This document shows, in pieces, positions 24,223 to 32,472 of a stretch of DNA of 41,689 bases. Origin of the DNA: Verrucomicrobiota bacterium (GTDB lineage Bacteria; Verrucomicrobiota; Verrucomicrobiia; Opitutales; Opitutaceae); contig JAQGON010000162.1 in assembly GCA_028293565.1 (NCBI GenBank), positions 1-41,689 on the forward strand, in the 5' to 3' direction. The notes beneath the pieces were generated by a model. The model had not been told where the DNA came from, made no database searches, and saw nothing but the letters and a program-made list of their open reading frames with translations. Positions within the stretch are counted from its first letter, which is position 1; each line of letters starts with the position of its first letter. Position numbers and translations under genes: made by a program.

Positions 24223-24264
24223 TTAGAGGGGTCTCCATGGCAGAAATCGCCGAGACCCCTCTAA
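24223..24264. repeat. 13-bp perfect inverted repeat
   Basis: TTAGAGGGGTCTC (24223-24235) and GAGACCCCTCTAA (24252-24264) with a 16-base spacer, 120 bases before the receptor start codon. The arms contain the same AGAGGGGT core as the repeat at 21367-21383. It may be a mobile repeat, an mRNA leader hairpin or an operator. Confidence 0.6.
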
Positions 24265-24384
24265 GGAGGGATGTGAGCGGGACGGGCGCGGACTACAGTG
24301 ACGAAGAAATGCTTCCCCCGTGACGTCCCCTCGTCACGCCCCCCGACCCGCGACACCCCTCGCGTCCCTGCCTTCTCAAGACCC

Positions 24385-27300
24385 ATGCACCCCCACCACC
24401 CTGCCACATTCCGCTTCTTTTCCGCCGCGGGCCTCGCGCTCGCCTTCGCGCTGCCCGGCTTCGCCCAATCCACGGGGACCATCACCGGGCATGTCTTCAA
24501 CACCGTTAACAAGGAATTTGTCCGCGATGCGGACGTGCACGTCGGGAACACCAACATCACGGTCCCGACGGAAAGCGGCGGCTACTTCAGCCTGGCCCGC
24601 GTCCCGGCCGGCAAGGCGACCGTCACCGTGACCTACACCGGCCTCGCCCCCGCCTCGGCCGAGATCGAAGTCGTCGCGGGCGAAACGGTCTCGCACGAGT
24701 TCGAGCTGGGGCGCCCGGTGGCCGCCAAGCCGGGAGCGGCGGACACGGATCTCGTCAAGCTGAACGCCTATGTCGTCACCTCCGAGAAAGACGGCAACGC
24801 CAAGGCGCTCCAGCACCAGCGCAATTCCATGAACATGAGCCGATCGGTCGCCTCCGACGCGTTCGGCAATGTCACCGAGGGCAACGTCGGCGAGTTCCTC
24901 AAGTACCTGCCGGGGGTCGCGCTCGAATACTCCGAGGCCGACACCCGCGGTCCCCGCCTCGGCGGCATGAGTTCGGAATATGCCAGCGTCACCCTTGACG
25001 GAAAGAGCATCGCCAGCGCCGACGCGTTCTCGCAGTACACCGGTTTCGAGAATTCCGCCGCGGGCACGGCGAACCGCTCGTTCGGGTTCGACTCGATTTC
25101 GATCAACAGCATCGAGTCGATCGAGATCAACCGCGTCACCAGCGCGGCGATGGATGCCAACGCCCCGTCCGGCAACATCAACCTGATCACGAAAAAGGCC
25201 TTCGACCTGAAAGGCCGCCACATCGGCGTGTCCTTCGGCACGGTCTTCAATTCGGATCAGTTCACGCTGAAGCGGACGGTCGGCCCGGGCGACCGCTCCG
25301 GCCGCAAGTTCAAGCCGAACTTCACCGTGAATTATTCCGACATCTTTTTCCACGACACGCTGGGCGTGGTCATCAGCCTCCAGGAATCCAATCTCTACAA
25401 CGAGCAGTACCGGATCGATCATAACTACAACCGGACGCCGGCCGCGCCCGACACGCGTGGCCAGGTGCTGACCTCCGTGCTGCTCAAGGACGGGCCCAAG
25501 TGGACGGAGCGCGGCAGCGTCGGCGCGACCTTCGACTACAAGGCCACCTCCAGCCTCACGCTGTCGCTGACCGCGCTGTTCGCCCGCTACCACGCCACTT
25601 TCTACAACCGCCAGGTCACGATGACGGCGGGCGGCACCCGCGCGACCGAGCCGGGCGACGGCGTGCTCAGCTTCGGGAGCGCCACGCCCACGGGCGGGAG
25701 CATCGTCTTCGGCGGCGGCAATGGCGACAAATTCACCAACACCCTCACCCTCGCGCCCAGTTTCGAATATCGCCGGGGCAACGTGACCGTCGACGGCTCC
25801 TTCACGTCGTCCCACTCGCGCAACGACTACGACAACCTCGCGAAGGGCACGGTGGCCAACACCACCGTGAACAACCTCACCGGGGTGGGCTTCACCGCCG
25901 TGCGGTCGAGCGCCGACAGCGCCGACTGGAAAATCAGCCAGACCGGCGGGAGCAACTGGACCGACCTCTCGCTGCAGAAGAACCCGCGCATTTCCGACGA
26001 CAACCGCCAGAACACGATCGATATCAGGTCGGGGGATTTTAATTTCAAGTACGTCCTGCCCTTCAGGCTGCCGACCTTCGTTCAAACGGGCGTCAGGAGG
26101 ACACGGGATTCGCAGGACGCCACCGACACGAGAACCTATGAAAAGTGGCTGTTCACCGGGCCGGGGGGCGGAACCACCGGGTCGTTCGCGAACTACCTTT
26201 CGCCGTTTGTGCTCTATCAGGGCCGGAACCAGCCCGGCGTGCAGTTCAGCGCCCTTGGGGGCGGAGGCGCGCCGGCTTTCCCGGATCGCGACACGCTGGG
26301 AGAGCTCTTCCACAGCCACCCCGAGTATTTCCTCCGGAGCCTTCCGGCGAGCAGCACCGTGGCCGGCACCTCCGGCATGAGCCTCGCCGATTACGAGAGC
26401 GGCCGCTACCTGAACGTCCCGACCTACGACATCTCCGAGACGGTCTCCGCCGGCTACGTGATGGCCAACATGAGGATCGCGAAACTCCAGGTCCAGGGCG
26501 GCTTTCGCTACGAGAAGACCGACCTCGATGCCTCGGAAATGAACCCGTATTCAAATTCCCAGGTCGCCGCGGCGGGTTACGCGATGACGGCCCCGGTCGC
26601 CCCGGCGAGGGTGGGCGTTCCCAACAGCACGGCCGCGATCGATTACAAATATTCGCGGCCGCGGGTCGCGCGCCATTCCGATTACCATGACCTCTTCCCG
26701 AGCCTCACCGCAAAATATTCGTTCACCCCGGACCTGCTCGGAGACATCGGCTGGGGCAAGGCGATCAAGCGTCCCGACCTGAAGAACATCACCGGCACGC
26801 GCCAGATCAACGACGACACCGGCCAGGTCACCACGCCCAATCCCAACCTCCAGCCCGAACGCTCGGAAAAGGTCGTCGCCTCGCTCAGCTATTTCTTCGG
26901 CAGCAGCGGCATCAACAACGTGCAGGTCGTGGCCAGCCACACCAAGGTGACAAACCAAACCCTGTCCAAGACCATTTCGTCGGAGGAATACGGCAACACC
27001 GACCCCGCGCTAAACGGCTACGACTTCATCAGCTTCACCAACATCGCGGCGCCGGTGATCTACAACTCGATGGAGTATTCCTATCAGCAGTACCTGTCGT
27101 TCCTGCCGCGCTGGTTCCAGAGCACGTCGGTCAGCGCGTCGTACACCCGCACTTACTACCGGGCGCCGAACAACCAGCGGCTGTGGGGCGTCGTGCCCAA
27201 TTCGCTCAAGGGCACCCTCGGCTGGCGTTATGGTCGGGTCGGCGTCAGTTTCAGTGCCATCTGGGACGACGACGCCAACTGGCTCCAGGGCACTCCCAAC

Positions 27301-27501
27301 CGCTACCAGAAGGCCAACCTCAAATGCGATTTCAGCGGCAGCATCAGGCTCACGGAACGGATCAGCTTCTATTTTGCCGGCCGCAATATCTTCGAGGAGT
27401 CGCACCGCATCATGGAGTTCAGCCCGGGCAATCCCGACGTGCTGTACCGGTATGAAAACTACGGCACCAACTGGAGCTTCGGCCTCAAGGGCGATTTCTG
27501 A
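24385..27501 (+). CDS. TonB-dependent receptor with carboxypeptidase-like domain
   Basis: 1038 residues. Signal peptide (about 1-28, ending GFAQ), a carboxypeptidase-regulatory-like beta domain (about 30-110: GTITGHVFNTVNKEFVRDADV), then the plug (NVGEFLKYLPGV, YASVTLDGKSIASAD) and a large barrel ending in Phe (GLKGDF). The layout matches the large receptors that Verrucomicrobia, Caulobacter and Xanthomonas use for oligosaccharides. The frame is open upstream to 24298, but ATG 24385 gives the signal peptide directly. The downstream lyase gene starts 42 bases after the stop, so import and cleavage of one glycan are probably coupled. The ligand itself cannot be read from sequence. Confidence 0.92.
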   Translation: MHPHHPATFRFFSAAGLALAFALPGFAQSTGTITGHVFNTVNKEFVRDADVHVGNTNITVPTESGGYFSLARVPAGKATVTVTYTGLAPASAEIEVVAGETVSHEFELGRPVAAKPGAADTDLVKLNAYVVTSEKDGNAKALQHQRNSMNMSRSVASDAFGNVTEGNVGEFLKYLPGVALEYSEADTRGPRLGGMSSEYASVTLDGKSIASADAFSQYTGFENSAAGTANRSFGFDSISINSIESIEINRVTSAAMDANAPSGNINLITKKAFDLKGRHIGVSFGTVFNSDQFTLKRTVGPGDRSGRKFKPNFTVNYSDIFFHDTLGVVISLQESNLYNEQYRIDHNYNRTPAAPDTRGQVLTSVLLKDGPKWTERGSVGATFDYKATSSLTLSLTALFARYHATFYNRQVTMTAGGTRATEPGDGVLSFGSATPTGGSIVFGGGNGDKFTNTLTLAPSFEYRRGNVTVDGSFTSSHSRNDYDNLAKGTVANTTVNNLTGVGFTAVRSSADSADWKISQTGGSNWTDLSLQKNPRISDDNRQNTIDIRSGDFNFKYVLPFRLPTFVQTGVRRTRDSQDATDTRTYEKWLFTGPGGGTTGSFANYLSPFVLYQGRNQPGVQFSALGGGGAPAFPDRDTLGELFHSHPEYFLRSLPASSTVAGTSGMSLADYESGRYLNVPTYDISETVSAGYVMANMRIAKLQVQGGFRYEKTDLDASEMNPYSNSQVAAAGYAMTAPVAPARVGVPNSTAAIDYKYSRPRVARHSDYHDLFPSLTAKYSFTPDLLGDIGWGKAIKRPDLKNITGTRQINDDTGQVTTPNPNLQPERSEKVVASLSYFFGSSGINNVQVVASHTKVTNQTLSKTISSEEYGNTDPALNGYDFISFTNIAAPVIYNSMEYSYQQYLSFLPRWFQSTSVSASYTRTYYRAPNNQRLWGVVPNSLKGTLGWRYGRVGVSFSAIWDDDANWLQGTPNRYQKANLKCDFSGSIRLTERISFYFAGRNIFEESHRIMEFSPGNPDVLYRYENYGTNWSFGLKGDF

Positions 27502-27543
27502 GTTTGCAGCGGATCCCCGCCTTTTTTCCGCGGATGAGAATCC

Positions 27544-28626
27544 ATGATCCTGCCATACCTGCTTCTCCTCGCGGCCTCGCTTAGCGCGTCGGGTCCCGCG
27601 GGCGATGCGGATCCGCGGGCCAGGGACCGCCTGGCGGATCTCGCCGCAAAAGCCCCGGCGGCGCTCCGGGCGCCGATCATGACGGTCGTCGACAAACCGC
27701 AGGCTTCGCCCAGCGGGAACGCGCACGATTATGTGAGCTTCGCCCGGTATTACTGGCCCGATCCGGGCAAGCCCGACGGGCTGCCCTACGTCAGCCGCGA
27801 CGGCCATCACAACGAGGAGCAGGTCGCGCGCGGCGACCACCGGCGTCTCTGGAGCTTCGCTGAAAACGTCGAAGCCCTCGCGGCCGCGTGGCATACCCAC
27901 CGTGACGCCGCGGCCGCGCGCCGCGCCGGCGAGTGGCTGCGCGCCTGGTTCATCGCCCCGGCCACCCGCATGAATCCGAACCTCGACTACGCCCAGATCC
28001 GGCTCGGCCATGGCGGGAATCGCGGGAGCAAATCCGGCGTGATCGATGCCCGCTGCCTCAGCCAGGTGATCCACGCGCTGCTCCTGCTGCGCGGGTCGCC
28101 GGCGTTTTCCGCCGACGAGGAGGCAGTGATCCGGACCTGGTTCAAAGATTATCTGGACTGGTTGACCACCGCCGCGAACGCGCGCGACGAGCACGCCGCG
28201 AAGAACAACCATGGCTCATGGTTCCTCGCGCAGGTCATCCCCATCGCCCGCTACACCGGCCGCGGCGATCTCGCCCGCCGGTTTTGCGAAGAGGACCGGG
28301 CGCGAATCGCCAGCCAGATCAATTCCGACGGCAGCCAGCCGGAGGAAATGCGCCGGGCTGACGCTCTCAGCTACAGTGCATTCAACCTCGAAGCCCAATT
28401 TCAGATCGCCCGTCTGGCGGAAGACTGCGGCATCGACCTGTGGAATTACACGGCGCCAACGGGTGCGAGCCTCCGCCGCGCGCTCGAGTATGTCCGGCCC
28501 TACAACACGCGTCCCGAAACCTGGCCGGCGAATCAAAACGCCAGGCTGGAACCCGGATTTCTCGACCCGTTGCTCGCCGAGGCCAAAGCCGTGTGGCCGG
28601 ACTTCGCGGCCGCCGACGGCAGATAG
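27544..28626 (+). CDS. Alginate-lyase-family (PF05426-like) polysaccharide lyase
   Basis: 360 residues with a short signal peptide (about 1-16), so exported. The alpha-helical toroid pattern is clear: ARYYWPDPGKPDGLPY (about 68-83), RMNPNLDYAQIRLG, NNHGSW with H223, and ALSYSAFNLEA with Y277; His and Tyr are the usual catalytic pair of this fold, which cuts (1-4)-linked uronides by beta-elimination. The domain is also found at the C-terminus of the GH2 fusion (17507-21229). Members of this Pfam family include alginate and glucuronan lyases (PL5, PL38), so the uronide is not settled. It lies just behind a receptor gene and ends next to a convergent gene. Confidence 0.85.
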   Translation: MILPYLLLLAASLSASGPAGDADPRARDRLADLAAKAPAALRAPIMTVVDKPQASPSGNAHDYVSFARYYWPDPGKPDGLPYVSRDGHHNEEQVARGDHRRLWSFAENVEALAAAWHTHRDAAAARRAGEWLRAWFIAPATRMNPNLDYAQIRLGHGGNRGSKSGVIDARCLSQVIHALLLLRGSPAFSADEEAVIRTWFKDYLDWLTTAANARDEHAAKNNHGSWFLAQVIPIARYTGRGDLARRFCEEDRARIASQINSDGSQPEEMRRADALSYSAFNLEAQFQIARLAEDCGIDLWNYTAPTGASLRRALEYVRPYNTRPETWPANQNARLEPGFLDPLLAEAKAVWPDFAAADGR

Positions 28627-28631
28627 GAGGT

Positions 28632-28708
28632 CTCACCGCAAAGATCGCGAAGCTCGCGAAGGCCAAGCCCGCCGCCGCCTTTTTCCGACTTCGCGTCCTT
28701 CGTGGTTA
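28632..28708. repeat. Imperfect inverted repeat of CGCGAAG type between convergent genes
   Basis: ACCGCAAAGATCGCGAAG (from about 28636) is met on the other side by CTTCGCGTCCTTCGTGGT (to about 28707); the arms pair at 14 of 18 positions. Such 'accgcaaag...cgcgaag' strings are dispersed in many environmental genomes (recalled, not searched). It fills the gap between two convergent genes and may serve as a bidirectional terminator. Confidence 0.5.
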
Positions 28709-28726
28709 AAAATTCAGTTCCCCGTC

Positions 28727-30544
28727 TCAGGAAGTCCGGTTGGCCGCGAGCTCGGCCTTGACCGCTCCGCCGCCCGTCGGGCTGCGGAACAAGGCCCGGT
28801 AGATGCGCCAGGAGTCGACGATTGGCCGAAAATGGGAGAGCCGGTTCCCGTCGACGTAAACCGTCGGGATCGGAACCGAGCCGATGGAACGGCGGCCGCG
28901 CAAGGCCAGCAGCAGGATTTCCAGCTCCGTCTCATACCGCCCGCCCTCGATCGTCCCGACGATTTCACGCACAAAATCCCGGTGAAACGCGCGGAACCCC
29001 GACTGGGTGTCGATGGGGGCAGCCGGATGGAAAAGTTTCATCACCCCGGCCGTGAGCGTGTTTCCGAGGCGGCTGCGCAGGGGCATTTCTTCCCGCGCCA
29101 GCCGCTCGCCGATGACGAGCGACCGGTTTCCGTCCACCGTCGCGCGGACCAGTCGCGGGATGTCCTCCGGACGATGCTGGCCGTCGCCGTCGAGCGTGAC
29201 GAGAACATCGAAAGGCACCGTCTCCGCGGCCAGGCGAAACGCCTCCAGAAGCGCGACGCCCTTGCCCCGGTTTTCGGGAAAGGTCAGGACGCGCACGCGC
29301 GAGCCGCGTTCCTGCGCGATCTCCCGCAACACGCGCTCCGTGCCGTCGGCCGAGCCGTCGTTCACCACGATCACGTGTTCCGCAAAGTCCGCCGCCGCGC
29401 GCACGACCGGCCCGCAGATGTCGGCGAGGTTGTAGCACGGAATGACGCAGCAGGTGCGCGGCTCGTTATCCGACGCCTCCCGCCGCTTTTCCTCCGCCAG
29501 CGGCGCGCGGTCCAGCGCGATTTTGCACCACCCGCTTCGGTCGAAGAAGCCCCAGCCGCCGGCCGCCTTCACAAAAAGGCTGTGCACGGATTCAAACCAG
29601 GCCGCGGGCAGAAAGAGTTCATCCTGATCGCGCATCCGAACCCGGTGGACATGGGTCTGGCCCTCGCCGGAGGCGGCGTCGGCGATCACGGATTCATTGC
29701 GCCGCGACTGCCTGACGATTTTTCTCCAGGCGCCAGTCGGGGTTTCCGCGGCGAGCAGAAGCGAGGCCGACGCGGTCAGGTGCTTCCCGCTCAGGCAGAG
29801 GAAGCCGCCCGCGAAATCAGCTGAGAGAACAGGATCGCCAGGATCGCGGGGCACCGCTGAAGACGGACTCAGGAAACTCTCCACCGGTTTCACGAACGCG
29901 AGAAACCGTCGCCGGCTCAATGCGACCTGCGTGGCATGACAAAGGACCGCCTGCCGCTTCCGCTCGATCTGCTCCGGGGACAAGGTGGCCTCGAAATCCG
30001 CGGGCGGCGTTTCCGCGGCGCGCGCGTGCACCACGTATTCCAACAACGCGAAGGAATCCGCCGGGGGCGAACCGGGGCGCGCCAGCGCGAAATCCAGCAG
30101 GACCGCCAGGGCGTTGTGGTCAGGGTGAAGATCGCGCTTCGACGGCGTCACAAGCAGCGTCGGCCGCCACTCGGCAATCATGGCGGAGAGGCGCCCGACG
30201 ATCTCCTCTCCTCCGGCGAGCAACAGTCCGGTGAGTCCCTGGTCGGGATAGCCCCAGAACGAAACCGCCTCCGCCGGCAAACCGAGGCATGCCAGCGCGG
30301 CCACCGCCTCCTGGCGCCGTCGCCGGGCCCAGCGACGGCGGTCGGCGGCGCCAATCCGCCACCGGCGCTCGATGAAACGCTGCGGCCAGGGATTGTTGTC
30401 GCCATCCGTGACGACGATGACCCGGACGTCCGCGCCGCGCGCCATGGCCTGCTGGATCAGTCCACCCGCCGCGAGCGACTCGTCGTCAGGGTGAACGGCC
30501 AGCACCACAACCTTGCGCCAGGAGGAGGGAGGAAGCAGGTCCAT
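28727..30544 (-). CDS. PIG-L deacetylase fused to GT2 glycosyltransferase
   Basis: 605 residues. The N-terminal part (about 10-225) is a LmbE/PIG-L zinc deacetylase: AVHPDDE (H18, D21) and HPDH (H143) give the metal site and general base. A central section (about 230-355) has no recognised domain. The C-terminal part (about 365-590) is a GT-A family 2 transferase of the dolichol-phosphate-mannose-synthase type: CVIPCYN, VVNDGSADG (396-402) and the DGDGQH metal motif (453-458). PIG-L proteins remove acetyl groups from GlcNAc-type sugars, and GT2 enzymes add sugars from nucleotide donors, so one protein may deacetylate and glycosylate the same product. No membrane helix was seen. It is divergent from the sigma-factor operon. 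Confidence 0.85.
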   Translation of the reverse strand: MDLLPPSSWRKVVVLAVHPDDESLAAGGLIQQAMARGADVRVIVVTDGDNNPWPQRFIERRWRIGAADRRRWARRRRQEAVAALACLGLPAEAVSFWGYPDQGLTGLLLAGGEEIVGRLSAMIAEWRPTLLVTPSKRDLHPDHNALAVLLDFALARPGSPPADSFALLEYVVHARAAETPPADFEATLSPEQIERKRQAVLCHATQVALSRRRFLAFVKPVESFLSPSSAVPRDPGDPVLSADFAGGFLCLSGKHLTASASLLLAAETPTGAWRKIVRQSRRNESVIADAASGEGQTHVHRVRMRDQDELFLPAAWFESVHSLFVKAAGGWGFFDRSGWCKIALDRAPLAEEKRREASDNEPRTCCVIPCYNLADICGPVVRAAADFAEHVIVVNDGSADGTERVLREIAQERGSRVRVLTFPENRGKGVALLEAFRLAAETVPFDVLVTLDGDGQHRPEDIPRLVRATVDGNRSLVIGERLAREEMPLRSRLGNTLTAGVMKLFHPAAPIDTQSGFRAFHRDFVREIVGTIEGGRYETELEILLLALRGRRSIGSVPIPTVYVDGNRLSHFRPIVDSWRIYRALFRSPTGGGAVKAELAANRTS

Positions 30545-30755
30545 TTACGCAGGCACGGAGCGGCGATTCCGGAACTTGTTCCCACATCGATGCAGATTGC
30601 CGCCCAAATCCGGTGCGGCCCGGACTCGAGGATCCGGCCCATCGCCTTTTCGACGCAGTTTTGGACGTCATCGGTCCCCGTTCCGCCCGAGGGCAATCGG
30701 GGCTTGGGGCTTGCGTTTGAGAGGGGCGGGGCTACGCGTCCCTCCACCCGTCGCC

Positions 30756-31295
30756 GTGCCGCAAGATTCTGAAACCGCCCAGTGGTTCGATGAAAAGATC
30801 CGGCCACACCAACCGGCGCTGCGGGCGTGGTTCCGGGCGCGCTTCCCGACGCTGACCGATCCCGACGACGTCCTCCAGGACTGTTACCTCCGGCTTCTGC
30901 GCGCGCACGAGACGGGCACGGTCAAGAATTCCAAGGCGTTTCTGTTCACGGCGGTGCGGAACGCCGCCCTCGATATCCTGCGGCGCGGCCGGATCGTGAC
31001 GATGGAACCTTTAGTTAATGCGACCCCGTCGTTCGTCCTAGAGAATACCCCTGGCGTGGTCGAAACCGTCTGCTGCGCCCAGGAAATCGAAATTCTCCAC
31101 CAGGCCATCGAGGCCCTGCCCGAGCGCTGCCGCGAGATCATGACCCTCCAGAAGATCCACAACCTTTCCAACCGCGAGATCGCCACGCGGCTGGGCCTGT
31201 CGGTCAATACGGTCAACGCGCAGATCGTGATCGGCCTCGTGCGCTGCCGGGAATATCTCCGCCGTCATGGAGTGGTGCGCGGCCGTTTGTCATGA
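30756..31295 (+). CDS. ECF RNA polymerase sigma factor (FecI-like)
   Basis: About 179 residues from the GTG at 30756. Region 2 is near residues 10-75 (FPTLTDPDDVLQDCYLRLLR) and region 4 near 115-170 (ALPERCREIMTLQKIHNLSNREIATRLGLSVNTVNAQI). ECF factors of this kind direct transcription of a linked TonB receptor once the FecR-type anti-sigma factor is relieved. The open frame reaches back to 30513, but that part crosses the divergent gene and has no sigma-like sequence. No ATG lies near the conserved start, so GTG was chosen. The stop overlaps the fecR-like start by 4 bases (31292-31295). Confidence 0.88.
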   Translation: MPQDSETAQWFDEKIRPHQPALRAWFRARFPTLTDPDDVLQDCYLRLLRAHETGTVKNSKAFLFTAVRNAALDILRRGRIVTMEPLVNATPSFVLENTPGVVETVCCAQEIEILHQAIEALPERCREIMTLQKIHNLSNREIATRLGLSVNTVNAQIVIGLVRCREYLRRHGVVRGRLS

Positions 31296-32359
31296 GCCCC
31301 CCGTCTTCATTTTCCGACGATTCCGACGACGCCCCGCGGGAACTGGTGCACGCGGCGGCCGAGTGGACCGTCCGGCGCCAGCAGGGGCTGACGCTTCGCG
31401 AACAGCAGGAATTTCAGGCGTGGCTCGCGGCCGATTCCCGCCATGTCGACCTCTATGCCGAGATGCGCGAGACCTCGACGGCCCTGGACCGGCTGCACGA
31501 TCCCGCGCTGGCGGCCGACCCGGTCTCCGTGGCGGAACATCCGCGTTCGACCCGGGCAGGATGGCAGCGGTTCGCGCTGCCGATGGCGGCGGCCATGGTG
31601 ATCGCCGCCGGAGCGTGGGGCCTGAAGGTTTCGCGGGCACGCGCCAATTATTCGGAATCGGCGGCCACCGCGGTGGGCGGCCTGCATCGACTGTCGCTGC
31701 CTGACGGTTCAATGGTCGTTTTGAACACGGACAGCGCGGTCGAAGTCGACTACACCCGTGACGCGCGCCGGATTCGCCTGACGCGGGGCGAGGCGTTCTT
31801 CATCGTCGCGAAAAACCCGGAGCGCCCCTTCTGGGTGTCGGCGGGCGGCGTCAGCGTTCGCGCGGTCGGCACCGCATTCAATGTCCGCTTTAACCCCGAC
31901 GCGGTCGAGGTCCTCGTGAAGGAGGGCAAGGTCAGCGTGAACCCGATCGCCCCCGCGATCACCCGCACCCCTTATACCCTCGCCACCGTGCTGCCGCCGG
32001 CCGAGCCCCAGTTCGTGACGGCGGGCGAGCTGGCCAAGGTCCAGCTGGACGTCGATCCGACCCATCGCTCGGGTCCGGTGCAGGTGATCCCGATCCCGGC
32101 CCTGCGCGTGGAAAGCGCGCTGGCCTGGCAGTCGCGGCGGCTCGATTTTTCCGACACGCCGCTCTCCGAGGTCGTGGCGGAATTCAACCGCTACAACCGG
32201 CACAAGCTCGTGATCGACGACCCCCGCCTCGCGGCGCGCACCTTCGGCGGCGTTTTCTCGCCGGAAGGCTACAATTCCCTCGTCGAGGCGCTGGAGCAGG
32301 GATTCGGCGTGGTCGCGGAGCGGCAGGAAAATGCGACGATCCTGCGCCTCCCGCGATGA
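31292..32359 (+). CDS. FecR-family anti-sigma factor
   Basis: 355 residues. The cytoplasmic N-terminus is a DUF4880-like helix bundle (AAEWTVRRQQGLTLREQQEFQAW) that would bind the sigma factor. One membrane helix follows (about 93-110, LPMAAAMVIAAGAWGL), then the periplasmic FecR domain (about 125-220, LSLPDGSMVVLNTDSAVEV, GEAFFIVAKNPERPF) and a C-terminal STN-like region (about 280-355, LDFSDTPLSEVVAEFNRYNRHKLVI). It would pass a signal from the STN domain of the downstream receptor to the sigma factor. It overlaps the sigma gene by 4 bases and lies 113 bases before the receptor gene. Confidence 0.92.
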   Translation: MSPPSSFSDDSDDAPRELVHAAAEWTVRRQQGLTLREQQEFQAWLAADSRHVDLYAEMRETSTALDRLHDPALAADPVSVAEHPRSTRAGWQRFALPMAAAMVIAAGAWGLKVSRARANYSESAATAVGGLHRLSLPDGSMVVLNTDSAVEVDYTRDARRIRLTRGEAFFIVAKNPERPFWVSAGGVSVRAVGTAFNVRFNPDAVEVLVKEGKVSVNPIAPAITRTPYTLATVLPPAEPQFVTAGELAKVQLDVDPTHRSGPVQVIPIPALRVESALAWQSRRLDFSDTPLSEVVAEFNRYNRHKLVIDDPRLAARTFGGVFSPEGYNSLVEALEQGFGVVAERQENATILRLPR

Positions 32360-32376
32360 AGCGGTGAGGGGCGCCG

Positions 32377-32401
32377 GGGAAGAAAATAAAGATTTCTTCC
32401 C
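32377..32401 (+). terminator. Hairpin between fecR-like and receptor genes
   Basis: GGGAAGAAA (32377-32385) pairs perfectly with TTTCTTCCC (32393-32401) around a 7-base loop. It may be a partial terminator or processing site separating the regulator operon from the receptor gene. No T tract follows. About 30 bases further on, CGTCTA (32432-32437) could be an ECF-type -10 element, but no matching -35 was recognised. Confidence 0.4.
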
Positions 32402-32472
32402 GCGCGTTTAGTTAGTGCATCGGTCGCCAATCGTCTAAGGGGTGGTGCCTGGACCCTTCGGTCCTCCCACCT

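Larger units (their letters stand above)
23887..24384. promoter_or_regulatory. 498-base divergent intergenic region, GH1 / TonB receptor
   Basis: This is the longest gap in the window and must hold promoters for both directions. It contains an inverted REP doublet (23991-24048) and a 13-bp inverted repeat (24223-24264). No convincing start-to-stop gene was found; the open frames here are short and do not resemble proteins. No promoter boxes were recognised with confidence. Confidence 0.5.

Noticed and set aside
30571-30582. GGAACTTGTTCC palindrome upstream of the PIG-L/GT2 gene as a regulator site
   Set aside because: Only a 5-2-5 symmetry, it matches no operator I know, and similar short palindromes are frequent by chance.
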